Shown: positions 19,391-28,471 of the stretch, in pieces | How positions within the stretch are numbered: position 1 is the stretch's first letter | Layout of the letters: each line of letters opens with the position of its first letter | Assembly (NCBI GenBank): GCA_017307065.1 | Contig: JAFKGL010000011.1 | Location: forward strand, 92,440 to 156,439 | DNA length: 64,000 nt | From: Candidatus Paracaedimonas acanthamoebae | GTDB lineage: Bacteria; Pseudomonadota; Alphaproteobacteria; Caedimonadales; Caedimonadaceae | Reading direction: 5' to 3' | The notes under the pieces: generated by a model | The model's input: the letters and a program-made list of their open reading frames with translations, nothing else | Told to the model about the DNA's origin: nothing | The model's database searches: none | Made by a program: the position numbers and the translations under genes

Positions 19391-20173
19391 ATGGTGAAGA
19401 AAGTAAGCAAATTTGAGCGTTCAAAAGAAAGACTTCAAAAGCTTTCTTTTGCGCATCTTCTTCCTAATATGGCAACGGTCATCGCGCTTTGCATAGGATT
19501 ATCTTCCATTCGTTTTGCTCTTTTGGCGAGGTATGATTATGCAATTATTGCCATCATTGTTGCGGCGTTCTTTGATGCGATGGATGGTCGTCTTGCGAGA
19601 CTCCTAGGAGCGGCGAGTGATTTTGGGGCTGAATTAGATTCTCTCTCAGATTTTATTAGTTTCGGCGTGGCTCCAGCAGTTGTCCTTTATATTTTAACGA
19701 TGAATGCTTGGGCAGGGTTAGGGTGGACAATCAGTTTATTTTTTGTTGTTTGTTGTGGGTTGCGACTTGCTCGTTTTAATACGACGCTTCGGGCCTCGAG
19801 TATTAAGGAAGATCCTGTTTGGGCTAAAAAGTTTTTCATTGGGGTTCCTGCGCCTGCGGGGGCGATGATAGCTTTATTTCCTTTAATACTTTATCAAGCA
19901 ATTGATTACGAATTCTTATTATCTCCTTTTATCGTCATGTGTTTTCTATTTGCAGCAGGGGCTCTTTTTATTAGTCGAATTCCAACTTATTCATTTAAAA
20001 CGTATCAGATTCCCCCTAAATGTGTTCCAGTAATGCTTCTTTTAGTGGGATTACTTGTAGCTTCTCTTGTCAGTGCACCGTGGGCGACATTCTCTGTTTT
20101 AATCGTAATTTATCTGGGAAGTCTTCCTTTTAGCTATAAGAACTACCAAGATTTACTTGAAGTCAGTTCATGA
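19391..20173 (+). CDS. pssA: CDP-diacylglycerol--serine O-phosphatidyltransferase
   Basis: The 260-residue integral membrane enzyme makes phosphatidylserine. The CDP-alcohol phosphotransferase signature is complete: D65-G66-x2-A69-R70-x8-G79-x3-D83-x3-D87, within AMDGRLARLLGAASDFGAEL and the following DSLSD. Seven or so hydrophobic segments are visible. The N-terminal LLPNMATVIALCIGLSSIRFA is typical of the family. It forms a two-gene unit with psd. Confidence 0.96.
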   Translation: MVKKVSKFERSKERLQKLSFAHLLPNMATVIALCIGLSSIRFALLARYDYAIIAIIVAAFFDAMDGRLARLLGAASDFGAELDSLSDFISFGVAPAVVLYILTMNAWAGLGWTISLFFVVCCGLRLARFNTTLRASSIKEDPVWAKKFFIGVPAPAGAMIALFPLILYQAIDYEFLLSPFIVMCFLFAAGALFISRIPTYSFKTYQIPPKCVPVMLLLVGLLVASLVSAPWATFSVLIVIYLGSLPFSYKNYQDLLEVSS

Positions 20174-20297
20174 CGTAAAATTTTCGTCAGTTTTCCTTCA
20201 GAAAATTCACGATAAATAAGCAACACGTTAACGACTTTTTAAAACCTTCTGTTTATTAATTAAGGTCTGTCCCTCGTAACTAAAATTGGGGAAGAAT

Positions 20298-22112
20298 ATG
20301 ATAATGAAGGTTAAGGTCAAAAATCTGTCAAAAGTTCGGCAAGGAATTAATACAGATAAAGGTTTACCTTTAGGTGAGAGTCAATCAAGTCAAGCTCTTA
20401 AAAACTATGATCGTCTTTTAGCGTCTCTTGTGGGGCAGGTTACACAAGGTATTTCTCCTGCGGCTCTTTTGTATGCTTTTGCAGATTGGTTGCTTCATCT
20501 CACATTTTCTCCTGGAAAACAAGTTCATCTTTGTCGTAAAGCCTATAAAAAATACGTTTATTTAATGAATTTTATGAAAGGATGTTATGACGGAAATTCA
20601 AAATCTCCTTGTATAGATCCTTTGCCTCAAGATAAGCGTTTTAACCATAAATCTTGGAACTATTGGCCTTTTAATATCTATTACCAATCTTTTTTATTAG
20701 CCCAACAATGGTGGTGGAATGCGACAACAGATGTGAGTGGTGTTTCTCAACATCATACGGAAATTGTGACATTCGTTGTCCGTCAAATGCTGGATATGGT
20801 GTCTCCTTCAAATTTTATCGTGACAAATCCGGAAGTATTGACAAAAACTTTTGAAACACAAGGACGGAATTTGGTTCAAGGATTTCTTAATTACGTGGAA
20901 GATGTAAAGCGAGAAACGCATCATCAATTACCCCAAGGGGCTGAAAATTATGTGCCAGGGAAAAATGTCGCTGTTACAGCTGGTAAAGTTGTTTTTCAAA
21001 ACACTTTAATTGAACTTATTCAATACGCTCCTTTGACCTCAGAAGTTTATAAAGAACCTATTTTGATTGTTCCGGCTTGGATCATGAAATATTATATTTT
21101 GGATCTTTCTCCTCATAATTCACTCGTAAGACATTTGGTTGAACAGGGGCACACAGTTTTTATCATTTCATGGAAGAATCCCTCGCAAGAAGATGCGCAG
21201 TTAAGTTTAAATGATTATATGAAATTAGGTGTTCTTGAAGCCATAAAAGCAATAGAGAACATTACACAACAGAAACAAATTCATGGCGTTGGCTATTGTT
21301 TAGGGGGAACAATTTTAGCAATAACAAAAGCTTATTTGGCAAAACATAAAGACACAAGATTAAAAACTTTAACATTATTAGCAACCCAAACTGATTTTAT
21401 GGAACCAGGTGAATTGGGCTTGTTTATTGATGAGAGTCAATTAACTTTTCTTGAAAATTATATGTGGTCTAAAGGATATTTGGACGCTAATAATTTATCA
21501 GGCGCATTTCAACTTTTAAATTCCCAAGATCTTATATTTTCAAAAATTATTCAAACCTATCTCTTAGGAGAACGGCAATCTATGAATGATTTAATGGCTT
21601 GGAATAGTGATAAAACGCGACTTCCCTATAGAATGCATAGTGAATATTTGAGAAAGCTTTATTTGCATAATGAGCTTGCTTTGGGAAAATATGAAATTGA
21701 AGGAGAAAACATAACTCTTTATGATATAAGGACGCCAATTTTCTCTGTAGCGACTTCAAAAGATCATGTGGCTCCCTGGCGTTCTGTTTACAAAATTCAT
21801 TTGTTAACAAAATCTGAAATAACTTTTGTCTTAACAAATGGAGGGCATAACGCGGGAATTATAAGTGAGCCAGGTCATCCTTATCGTACTTATAAAACGA
21901 CAACAAGGGCCCATCATGAAAACTATGTCGATCCAGATCTATGGGAACAACAGACCCCCCTTAATAAAGGTTCTTGGTGGTTTTTATGGTTTGACTGGCT
22001 TAAGAAGAATTCTACCCAAGAATTGCAAAAACCGCCTCTTTTAGGGGCTTTAAAAGGGGCGTATCAAGCTATCATGGAGGCGCCGGGCCACTATATCCAC
22101 ATAAAAACTTAA
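20298..22112 (+). CDS. phaC: Poly(3-hydroxyalkanoate) synthase, class I
   Basis: The 604-residue polymerase joins 3-hydroxyacyl-CoA units into storage polyester. The N-terminal domain includes the conserved DKRFNHKSWNYWPFNIYYQS segment. The catalytic triad is visible: Cys334 in GVGYCLGG, Asp489 in TSKDHVAPW and His517 in TNGGHNAGI. The start chosen is the ATG at 20298, with GGGGAAG just upstream; the earlier in-frame TTG (20286) overlaps that site. No phaA, phaB or phasin gene is adjacent, so monomer supply must be encoded elsewhere. It ends 68 bases before a small lipoprotein gene. Confidence 0.93.
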   Translation: MIMKVKVKNLSKVRQGINTDKGLPLGESQSSQALKNYDRLLASLVGQVTQGISPAALLYAFADWLLHLTFSPGKQVHLCRKAYKKYVYLMNFMKGCYDGNSKSPCIDPLPQDKRFNHKSWNYWPFNIYYQSFLLAQQWWWNATTDVSGVSQHHTEIVTFVVRQMLDMVSPSNFIVTNPEVLTKTFETQGRNLVQGFLNYVEDVKRETHHQLPQGAENYVPGKNVAVTAGKVVFQNTLIELIQYAPLTSEVYKEPILIVPAWIMKYYILDLSPHNSLVRHLVEQGHTVFIISWKNPSQEDAQLSLNDYMKLGVLEAIKAIENITQQKQIHGVGYCLGGTILAITKAYLAKHKDTRLKTLTLLATQTDFMEPGELGLFIDESQLTFLENYMWSKGYLDANNLSGAFQLLNSQDLIFSKIIQTYLLGERQSMNDLMAWNSDKTRLPYRMHSEYLRKLYLHNELALGKYEIEGENITLYDIRTPIFSVATSKDHVAPWRSVYKIHLLTKSEITFVLTNGGHNAGIISEPGHPYRTYKTTTRAHHENYVDPDLWEQQTPLNKGSWWFLWFDWLKKNSTQELQKPPLLGALKGAYQAIMEAPGHYIHIKT

Positions 22113-22180
22113 TGATATTGCGCTTTCTTAAAAAGCGTGATATTTTTCATTGTTTTTTATTTAACAAGGAGTCCCAATTT

Positions 22181-22402
22181 ATGAAGTTTAATCTTATTTC
22201 AGTATTAGCCGTATCTTCTATTTTAAGCTTAACAGCTTGTGAGAAAAAAGCAGAAGAAAAGTCACAAGAAGAAGCAGCAAAGACTGAAGAAGCTCAAGCT
22301 CCAGTAGCACCAGCAGAACAAGCTCCAGCAACTCCTGAAGCTGCTCCAGCTGAGCAAGCACCTGAAGCATCAGCAGAAACTAAGACAGAAGAGACAAAGT
22401 AA
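22181..22402 (+). CDS. Small Ala/Pro/Glu-rich lipoprotein
   Basis: This 73-residue protein has a lipobox (LSLTAC, Cys at residue 20) and a disordered Ala/Glu/Pro-rich mature part with near-repeats around APAEQAP. The start is the ATG at 22181, because AAGGAG lies about ten bases before it; an upstream in-frame ATG at 22112 would add a charged non-signal extension. Low-complexity tethers like this are common in alphaproteobacteria, and no enzymatic role is suggested. A strong terminator follows. Confidence 0.75.
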   Translation: MKFNLISVLAVSSILSLTACEKKAEEKSQEEAAKTEEAQAPVAPAEQAPATPEAAPAEQAPEASAETKTEETK

Positions 22403-22427
22403 TCTCGTTATCTTAGATAATTAAAGA

Positions 22428-22457
22428 AACCCAGCAAAACTTTTTGCTGGGTTTTTT
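22428..22457 (+). terminator. Rho-independent terminator after the small lipoprotein gene
   Basis: The stem AACCCAGCAAAA pairs with TTTTGCTGGGTT around a tight loop and is followed by T6 (22452-22457). This is a classic strong intrinsic terminator. Confidence 0.9.
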
Positions 22458-22476
22458 GTTATGTTAGATTTAAAAT

Positions 22477-24588
22477 ATGTCAAGCTCTTCTATTTATTCT
22501 GATAGTGATCCTTTAAGGTCGTTACTTTCTTCTGTAACGACATTAGAAGGGGTGGGTCCCACAACTGCTCGTCTTCTTGAAAAACTTGATTGTACGACAA
22601 TCCGAGACCTTTTGTGGCATCTTCCTCACGAAGTCCAAATAAGAAGATTTTTGCCCTCAATAAAATTTGCATCTCCTCATGAATTAATCACTTTGCAGGT
22701 CAAAGTTGTCAGCCATTCTACTCTTCGTAAACAAAGGGGACGTTCTGTTCCATATCGTGTGGTTTGTTCGGATGCTGATGATTCAATTGAGTTAGTATTT
22801 TTTAACCCAAATCTGAGTTATCTTAAAAATAGTCTTGTTGTCGGAAGCGATGTGATTATAAGTGGTCGCTTTGAGATGTATAAGGGGCGTTTCCAAATGA
22901 CGCATCCTGATCATATAGGTCCATTAACTTCTAGAGTTTTTTGGGAAGGGGCTGAACCTGTCTATCCTCTTACTCAAGGCTTATCTCAGAAAACATTACA
23001 AAAAATCATAAAAACTTCTTTTTTAAAGTGCCCTCAATTGCCAGAATGGTTATCTGGGGCGCTTCTTAAAAAATACCATTGGCCATCGTGGAGAGAGGCA
23101 CTTCAAAAATTGCATTCTCCTTCTCAGAGGGACGATCTTCATCTGGGACATACCTGTCGCCGTCGTTTAGCCTACGACGAAATTTTATCAAATCAATTGG
23201 CTCTTATTCTAACACGAAGTCATTCTGAAGTTGCTCAAGGACGTGCTCTCATAGGAGAAGCGCATCTTCAAGAAAAAGTTCTCGAAAAACTTCCTTTCAA
23301 ATTAACTCAAGACCAACTTAATGCGCTCGAAGAAATACAAAAGGATATGGTGTCTTCTTCTCGGATGATTCGCTTACTTCAAGGGGATGTAGGAAGTGGA
23401 AAAACCATCGTTGCTTTTCTATGTATGCTTAAAGCTGTTGAAGCGGGATATCAGGTTGCTTTGCTTGCACCTACCGAAATTTTAGCCCGTCAACATTATA
23501 AGACGATGGAAGAGTGGGCCCGAACGGCAGGTGTGAGTCTTGAGCTCTTAATAAGTAAAGATACCGCTAAACACCGACAAAAAATATATCGATCTTTAGC
23601 TGAAGGAGAGACGAATGTTGTTGTTGGAACTCATGCTCTTATTCAGCCTGAGGTTCAATTTAAAAATTTAGGATTCATAGTCATTGATGAGCAACATCGT
23701 TTTGGAGTTGAGCAGCGTCTTTATTTATCAGAAAAAGGAGAAAACATTGATATATTGTCCATGACAGCTACCCCTATTCCTCGGACCCTTATGTTGGCAG
23801 CATTTGGAGATTTAGCAAGTTCTTATTTGCGACAAAAACCGGCTAATCGTAAAGATATTACAACGACAACCATTCCTTTAACGCGCTTAGATGAAGTCGT
23901 GATGAGTCTGAAACGTGCGTTAGATAAAGGCGATAAAATATATTGGGTTTGTCCTTTAATTGAAGAATCTGAAAATCTTGATCTCGCCGCAGCTGAGGAA
24001 AGATTTTCAATGTTGCAAGCACTTTTTCCAAATCAAATAGGAATGATTCACGGTCGACTTAAAAGTCATAAAAAAGAAGCAACGATGAACGCTTTCATTG
24101 AGGGATCAATCAAAATTCTTGTGGCGACAACGGTTATTGAAGTTGGAGTTCATGTTGAAGATGCTTCTGTGATTATTATCGAACACGCTGAGCGCTTTGG
24201 ATTGGCGCAACTCCATCAATTGCGAGGACGTATTGGAAGAGGATCTCAGGAATCTTATTGCATGCTTCTTTATGATGAATCACTCAATCCAACAGCAAGA
24301 GCCAGGCTGAAAGTTATGCGTTCTACGACTGATGGTTTTAAGATAGCTGAAGAAGATCTAAAACTCAGAGGTGGGGGAGAGGCTTTTGGAATTAAGCAAA
24401 GTGGGATGCCTTCTTTTAAATTTTTTGATCCAATTGTCCATCAAGATTTACTTTTACAGGCTCATGATAATGCCCAAAAGATCTTATCCAAAGATCCTCA
24501 TTTGTTAGGACCTCAAGGACAAGCTTTGCGTATTCTGTTGCGTTTATTCCAAAAAGAGCAAACTTTTAAATATCTTAAGGCAGCTTAG
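22477..24588 (+). CDS. recG: ATP-dependent DNA helicase RecG
   Basis: The 703-residue branch-migration helicase rescues stalled forks. The N-terminal wedge/OB region carries LEGVGPTTARLLEKL and RGRSVPYRVVC. Helicase motif I is QGDVGSGKTIVAFLCML, motif II is IDEQHRFGVEQR (DEQH, as in RecG) and motif III is MTATPIPRTLML. The RGRIGRGSQESYC and EEDLKLRGGGEAFGIKQSGMP segments complete the signature. The start ATG at 22477 lies directly after the upstream terminator, so the leader is very short. Confidence 0.97.
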   Translation: MSSSSIYSDSDPLRSLLSSVTTLEGVGPTTARLLEKLDCTTIRDLLWHLPHEVQIRRFLPSIKFASPHELITLQVKVVSHSTLRKQRGRSVPYRVVCSDADDSIELVFFNPNLSYLKNSLVVGSDVIISGRFEMYKGRFQMTHPDHIGPLTSRVFWEGAEPVYPLTQGLSQKTLQKIIKTSFLKCPQLPEWLSGALLKKYHWPSWREALQKLHSPSQRDDLHLGHTCRRRLAYDEILSNQLALILTRSHSEVAQGRALIGEAHLQEKVLEKLPFKLTQDQLNALEEIQKDMVSSSRMIRLLQGDVGSGKTIVAFLCMLKAVEAGYQVALLAPTEILARQHYKTMEEWARTAGVSLELLISKDTAKHRQKIYRSLAEGETNVVVGTHALIQPEVQFKNLGFIVIDEQHRFGVEQRLYLSEKGENIDILSMTATPIPRTLMLAAFGDLASSYLRQKPANRKDITTTTIPLTRLDEVVMSLKRALDKGDKIYWVCPLIEESENLDLAAAEERFSMLQALFPNQIGMIHGRLKSHKKEATMNAFIEGSIKILVATTVIEVGVHVEDASVIIIEHAERFGLAQLHQLRGRIGRGSQESYCMLLYDESLNPTARARLKVMRSTTDGFKIAEEDLKLRGGGEAFGIKQSGMPSFKFFDPIVHQDLLLQAHDNAQKILSKDPHLLGPQGQALRILLRLFQKEQTFKYLKAA

Positions 24589-24759
24589 AAATAATTTAAA
24601 ATCATTACATTTCAATGAATTGTCATATTTTTTTGGATGTTTGGAAGATTTTTAAACAAGAATTCAGCAATTTATTAAATCTTTTTCTTGACCCAAAACG
24701 AGATTCTCCGCACCATAGGCACTTGTCATTGAATAAGAAAAGAATCAAGGAGCATTGAA

Positions 24760-26859
24760 ATGAGTCCCTTAGGAAGAAAAGTGAAGCAGACAAAAACTTC
24801 ATTACAATCTTCGAAAAGTCGTGTTCAACCCTATATTTCAGCAGAAAAAAATCTTCCTGAAATTACATGGAAAGCGACCCTACTAAGTATCTTTTTAGCC
24901 GTGATCATGGCAGGTTCAAATGCTTATCTAGGATTAAAAATAGGTTTGACCGTTTCTGCAACTATTCCTGCAGCTGTTATTTCGATGACAATTCTTCGAT
25001 TTTTTCGGAATTCTAATATTTTAGAAAATAATATTGTGCAGACAGCAACATCAGCAGGTGAAGTTATCGCCGCGGCAGTTGTGTTTACACTTCCAGCTCT
25101 TCTTATGATGGGCTATTGGAAAGAGTTTCCATTTGGCATTACAACAGCGATTATTATTGTTGGGGGATTGTTAGGGGTATTATTTTCAATTCCTTTGCGT
25201 CGTGCTTACATTGTTGAAAATGAAGAACTTAAATTCCCAGAAGGAATTGCAACTGGGGAAGTCTTAAAAGTTGGAGATAGCGAAGCTCGCGAAGGAACTA
25301 AAGATTTATTGATGGGTGGAATGTTTGCTGGGTTAGTTAAATTTGCACAATCTGGCTTAATGATAATGAGCGAAGGCGCCCATTATTGGTTTCAAACAAC
25401 TCGAACTGTTTTTGGATTTGGTTCCGGTTTCTCTTTAGTTCTTGTCGGTGCTGGTTATATAGTTGGTGTTCAGGTTGGTGTAAGTATGCTAATTGGCGCT
25501 ATTGTTGCGTGGGTAATAGCTGTTCCGCTTCATGGATTGCTCTTTGGTCTTCCTGAAGGGGGAAGTGCTTATGAGATAGCGGTGACTATTTGGAATAAGA
25601 ACATTAGGATGGTTGGTGTCGGTACTATGGTTGTTGGAGGTGTTTGGACCTTAGTTTACCTTATTAAGCCAATTTCTGAAGCTATTCGTTCATCCCTTGC
25701 GACATTAAGAAAGACAAAGTTAGGAACACAAGGTGCTTTATTAAGAACAGAATATGATATTCCTATAAATTATGTTTTAATCGGTGTTGCTGTATTAACA
25801 ATTCCTTTGGCATTTATTTTTCATCATATTTTGAGCCAATCAGATATGCAGCTTCCTATGACAGTTCATTTCGCAACTGTTTTTATTATTACAATTTTTG
25901 CAATTATTGTTGGCTTTTTATGTGCTGCTATTGCTGGTTATATGACAGGATTGGTCGGTTCTTCTAATAATCCTTTGTCGGGTGTGACTATTATGGCAAT
26001 TCTTTTCATCTCCATGATTTTGCTTGTCATGTTAGGTACACATATTGATTTCGGAGCTAAGGGGGCTAATTCATTAGCTGCTGCCGCTATAGCAATTATT
26101 ATCGGAGCTGTTATGGCAACGGCTGCTGCGATCAGTGGCGATAATCTTCAGGATCTTAAATCGGGTCAAATAGTGGGAGCTACGCCTTGGAAACAACAAG
26201 TTATGCTAATGTTGGGTGTTGTTGCTGGTTCTTTTGTGATGGCTCCTATTCTTGAAGTTTTATATCAAGCGTACGGAATTGGTGACAGTTTGCCGCGTGA
26301 AGGAATGGATCCGACGCAAGCATTAGGAGCCCCTAAAGCCGCAATCATGGCCGCAATTGCTGAAGGTGTGTTTACTCATTCATTGGATTGGACGATGTTT
26401 AGCATTGGGGCGGCTCTTGCAATAATCTTTATCTTCATCGATAATTATTTGAAAGTGAATGAGTCTTCATGGCGTCTACCTGTTTTGGCTGTTGCCTTAG
26501 GCATTTATATGCCTTTAGATATTACCATTCCCTTGCTTGTGGGGGGGATTATTGCTTCTTTATGCCAAACTAAAATGAAAAAAGAACAGCCAAACTTTAA
26601 GAAAGAGGATTATATTCATAAGCAAGAGCATGCTAACAGAAGAGGACTGCTTTTTTGCTCAGGTTTAATTGCTGGTGAATCTATCATTGGTATTTTACTG
26701 GCTATTCCTTTTGCCGCTTATCAAAGTACTGATGTGTTTAAAATCGCACCTGCTGATTTCGAGCATATGGGAGTTCTTCTCGGGATTTTAGCTTTTATGG
26801 GAGTATGTTATTATCTTTATAAAATTGCTTCTCAGCTCCAGGAAAATCTAAAAAATTGA
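24760..26859 (+). CDS. OPT-family oligopeptide transporter
   Basis: The 699-residue, highly hydrophobic protein has about 14-16 membrane segments. It shows the OPT family pattern: an N-terminal EITWKATLLSIFLAVIMAGSNAYLGLKIGLT, then EEL-KFPEGIATGEVLK, GLVGSSNNPLSG and a SGDNLQDLKSGQIVGATPWKQQ region. Bacterial OPT members are annotated as oligopeptide transporters by homology; substrates are rarely proven. A weak TTGACC element lies at 24688. AAGGAG precedes the ATG. For a host-associated bacterium it could serve in nutrient uptake, which is inference. It is followed by tRNA-Arg on the same strand. Confidence 0.9.
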   Translation: MSPLGRKVKQTKTSLQSSKSRVQPYISAEKNLPEITWKATLLSIFLAVIMAGSNAYLGLKIGLTVSATIPAAVISMTILRFFRNSNILENNIVQTATSAGEVIAAAVVFTLPALLMMGYWKEFPFGITTAIIIVGGLLGVLFSIPLRRAYIVENEELKFPEGIATGEVLKVGDSEAREGTKDLLMGGMFAGLVKFAQSGLMIMSEGAHYWFQTTRTVFGFGSGFSLVLVGAGYIVGVQVGVSMLIGAIVAWVIAVPLHGLLFGLPEGGSAYEIAVTIWNKNIRMVGVGTMVVGGVWTLVYLIKPISEAIRSSLATLRKTKLGTQGALLRTEYDIPINYVLIGVAVLTIPLAFIFHHILSQSDMQLPMTVHFATVFIITIFAIIVGFLCAAIAGYMTGLVGSSNNPLSGVTIMAILFISMILLVMLGTHIDFGAKGANSLAAAAIAIIIGAVMATAAAISGDNLQDLKSGQIVGATPWKQQVMLMLGVVAGSFVMAPILEVLYQAYGIGDSLPREGMDPTQALGAPKAAIMAAIAEGVFTHSLDWTMFSIGAALAIIFIFIDNYLKVNESSWRLPVLAVALGIYMPLDITIPLLVGGIIASLCQTKMKKEQPNFKKEDYIHKQEHANRRGLLFCSGLIAGESIIGILLAIPFAAYQSTDVFKIAPADFEHMGVLLGILAFMGVCYYLYKIASQLQENLKN

Positions 26860-26933
26860 GAATATAAAAAAGCCGAAAAACCGTTTTTGGAATATCGGGT
26901 TATCCATTGTGTAATGCATAAAAGCTATTTTGC

Positions 26934-27010
26934 GCGCCCGTAGCTCAGCTGGATAGAGCGTTGCCCTCCGGAGGCAAAGGCCAGGGGTTCGAATCCCTTC
27001 GGGCGCACCA
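26934..27010 (+). tRNA. tRNA-Arg, anticodon CCG
   Basis: A complete 77-base cloverleaf. Acceptor GCGCCCG pairs with CGGGCGC, followed by ACCA (the CCA is encoded). The D-arm is GCTC...GAGC. The anticodon stem TTGCC/GGCAA encloses the loop CTCCGGA, giving anticodon CCG (reads CGG). The T-arm is AGGGG-TTCGAAT-CCCTT. It lies between the OPT gene and the polysaccharide locus. Confidence 0.97.
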
Positions 27011-27038
27011 CATTTTAGCTTAAAACGCCTCAAGATGA

Positions 27039-27067
27039 TTGACAATTTCGAAAATTTCCTATATTAC
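27039..27067 (+). promoter_or_regulatory. Sigma-70-like promoter of the plus-strand polysaccharide operon
   Basis: TTGACA (27039-27044), a 17-base spacer and TATTAC (27062-27067). The alternative -10, TATATT at 27060, has 15-base spacing. It is the only clear promoter before the four-gene plus-strand run that starts at 27.1 kb. Confidence 0.6.
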
Positions 27068-27100
27068 ACGTCTATCGTTTTAAAGGACTGATTGCATAAA

Positions 27101-28456
27101 ATGACATCAAGAAGCAGTGATAATGTTTTGAATTTAAATCAACTCAAAGAAAATATACGATCTAGAAAAGCAAAGGTTGGTATCGTCGGTTTGGGATATG
27201 TAGGACTTCCACTAGCTCATGCGTTCGTCAATAATTCTTTTTCAGTTCTAGGGTTCGATATTGATGAATCAAAAATTACTAAATTAAAAAACTCTCAATC
27301 TTACATTAAATATATACCTGCAAGCCAGATAGCGGAGATGAATAATACGGGACGATTTCAAGCGACTGTTGATCATGCACAACTAAGAGACGTGGATGTT
27401 ATCATTATTTGTGTGCCAACACCGCTTACAAAGCACCGTGAACCTGACATGAGTTATGTGGTCAGTACAACTGAGGCGATTAAACCTCATTTGAAAAAAG
27501 GGCATCTTATTATCTTAGAGTCGACAACTTATCCTGGTACCACCGAAGAAGTTTTAAAGACCATTTTAGAAAAATCTGGGCTTATATGCGGACAAGATTT
27601 CTTTTTAGGATACTCACCTGAGCGAGAAGATCCTGGAAATATTAATTATAAAATTAGCACAATCCCTAAGGTTGTTGGAGGAGATGATCCTGATACCTTA
27701 GAAATGTGTGTAGCGCTTTATGAGGCCATTGCAGCTGGAGTTGTGACAGTTTCTTCTGTCAAAACAGCGGAAGCCGTGAAATTAACAGAGAATATTTTTC
27801 GGAGTGTTAATATCGCCCTTGTAAATGAATTAAAGATTGTTTTTGAAAAAATGGGGATTGATGTTTGGGAGGTTATTGAGGCGGCAAAAAGTAAGCCTTT
27901 TGGTTATATGCCTTTTTATCCTGGGCCAGGATTGGGAGGGCATTGTATTCCTATAGATCCGTTTTATTTGACTTGGAAAGCCCATGAATATGGAATTTCT
28001 ACACGATTTATTGAGCTTGCAGGACAAATTAATACAAGTATGCCATTGAGAATAGTCCAGCGGCTTGCAGAAGCTCTAGATGAGCGCTTCTCTCGAGGAT
28101 TAAGAGGATCTAAGCTCTTGATTTTAGGAATAGCATATAAGAAAAATGTTGATGACATGCGTGAAAGCCCTGCTCTTGAAATTATGGAAATTTTAAGAGA
28201 ACGAGGTGCTGAAGTATGTTATTACGATCCTTTTATTCCTGAAATTGAAAAAACAAGGGAACATATGGAACTTGCAGGGATGAAAAGCATTGAATGTTCC
28301 ATAAAAGAACTTGAAAAAATAGATGCCGTTATTATTTGCGCCGACCATGATAATGTAGATTATAATTTTATAGTTGAAAATAGTTCTCTAGTGATTGATA
28401 CGCGTAATGCAACAAAAGAAGTTAAAAATTATAGAGAGCGTATTTTTAAGGCTTAA
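27101..28456 (+). CDS. UDP-N-acetylglucosamine 6-dehydrogenase, WbpA-like
   Basis: The protein has about 451 residues and belongs to the UDP-glucose/GDP-mannose dehydrogenase superfamily. The NAD-binding start is KVGIVGLGYVGLPLAHAF. The active-site segments are YSPEREDPGN and GPGLGGHCIPIDPFYLTWKA, with the catalytic Cys in GGHC. The C-terminal domain contains LGIAYKKNVDDMRESPALEI. The pattern fits WbpA-type enzymes that oxidise UDP-GlcNAc to UDP-GlcNAcA by two NAD-dependent steps. The three following genes match the next WbpB/D/E steps, which supports this substrate. The ATG at 27101 is used; an in-frame TTG at 27092, with AAGGA four bases before it, is an alternative. Confidence 0.88.
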   Translation: MTSRSSDNVLNLNQLKENIRSRKAKVGIVGLGYVGLPLAHAFVNNSFSVLGFDIDESKITKLKNSQSYIKYIPASQIAEMNNTGRFQATVDHAQLRDVDVIIICVPTPLTKHREPDMSYVVSTTEAIKPHLKKGHLIILESTTYPGTTEEVLKTILEKSGLICGQDFFLGYSPEREDPGNINYKISTIPKVVGGDDPDTLEMCVALYEAIAAGVVTVSSVKTAEAVKLTENIFRSVNIALVNELKIVFEKMGIDVWEVIEAAKSKPFGYMPFYPGPGLGGHCIPIDPFYLTWKAHEYGISTRFIELAGQINTSMPLRIVQRLAEALDERFSRGLRGSKLLILGIAYKKNVDDMRESPALEIMEILRERGAEVCYYDPFIPEIEKTREHMELAGMKSIECSIKELEKIDAVIICADHDNVDYNFIVENSSLVIDTRNATKEVKNYRERIFKA

Positions 28457-28471
28457 GGAGAGATAGTTAGC

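Noticed and set aside
26868..26898. GC-poor inverted repeat (AAAAACCG/TTTTTGG area) after the OPT transporter gene as a terminator
   Set aside because: The stem does not pair cleanly and lacks a T tract on the plus strand. Transcription may run through into tRNA-Arg.
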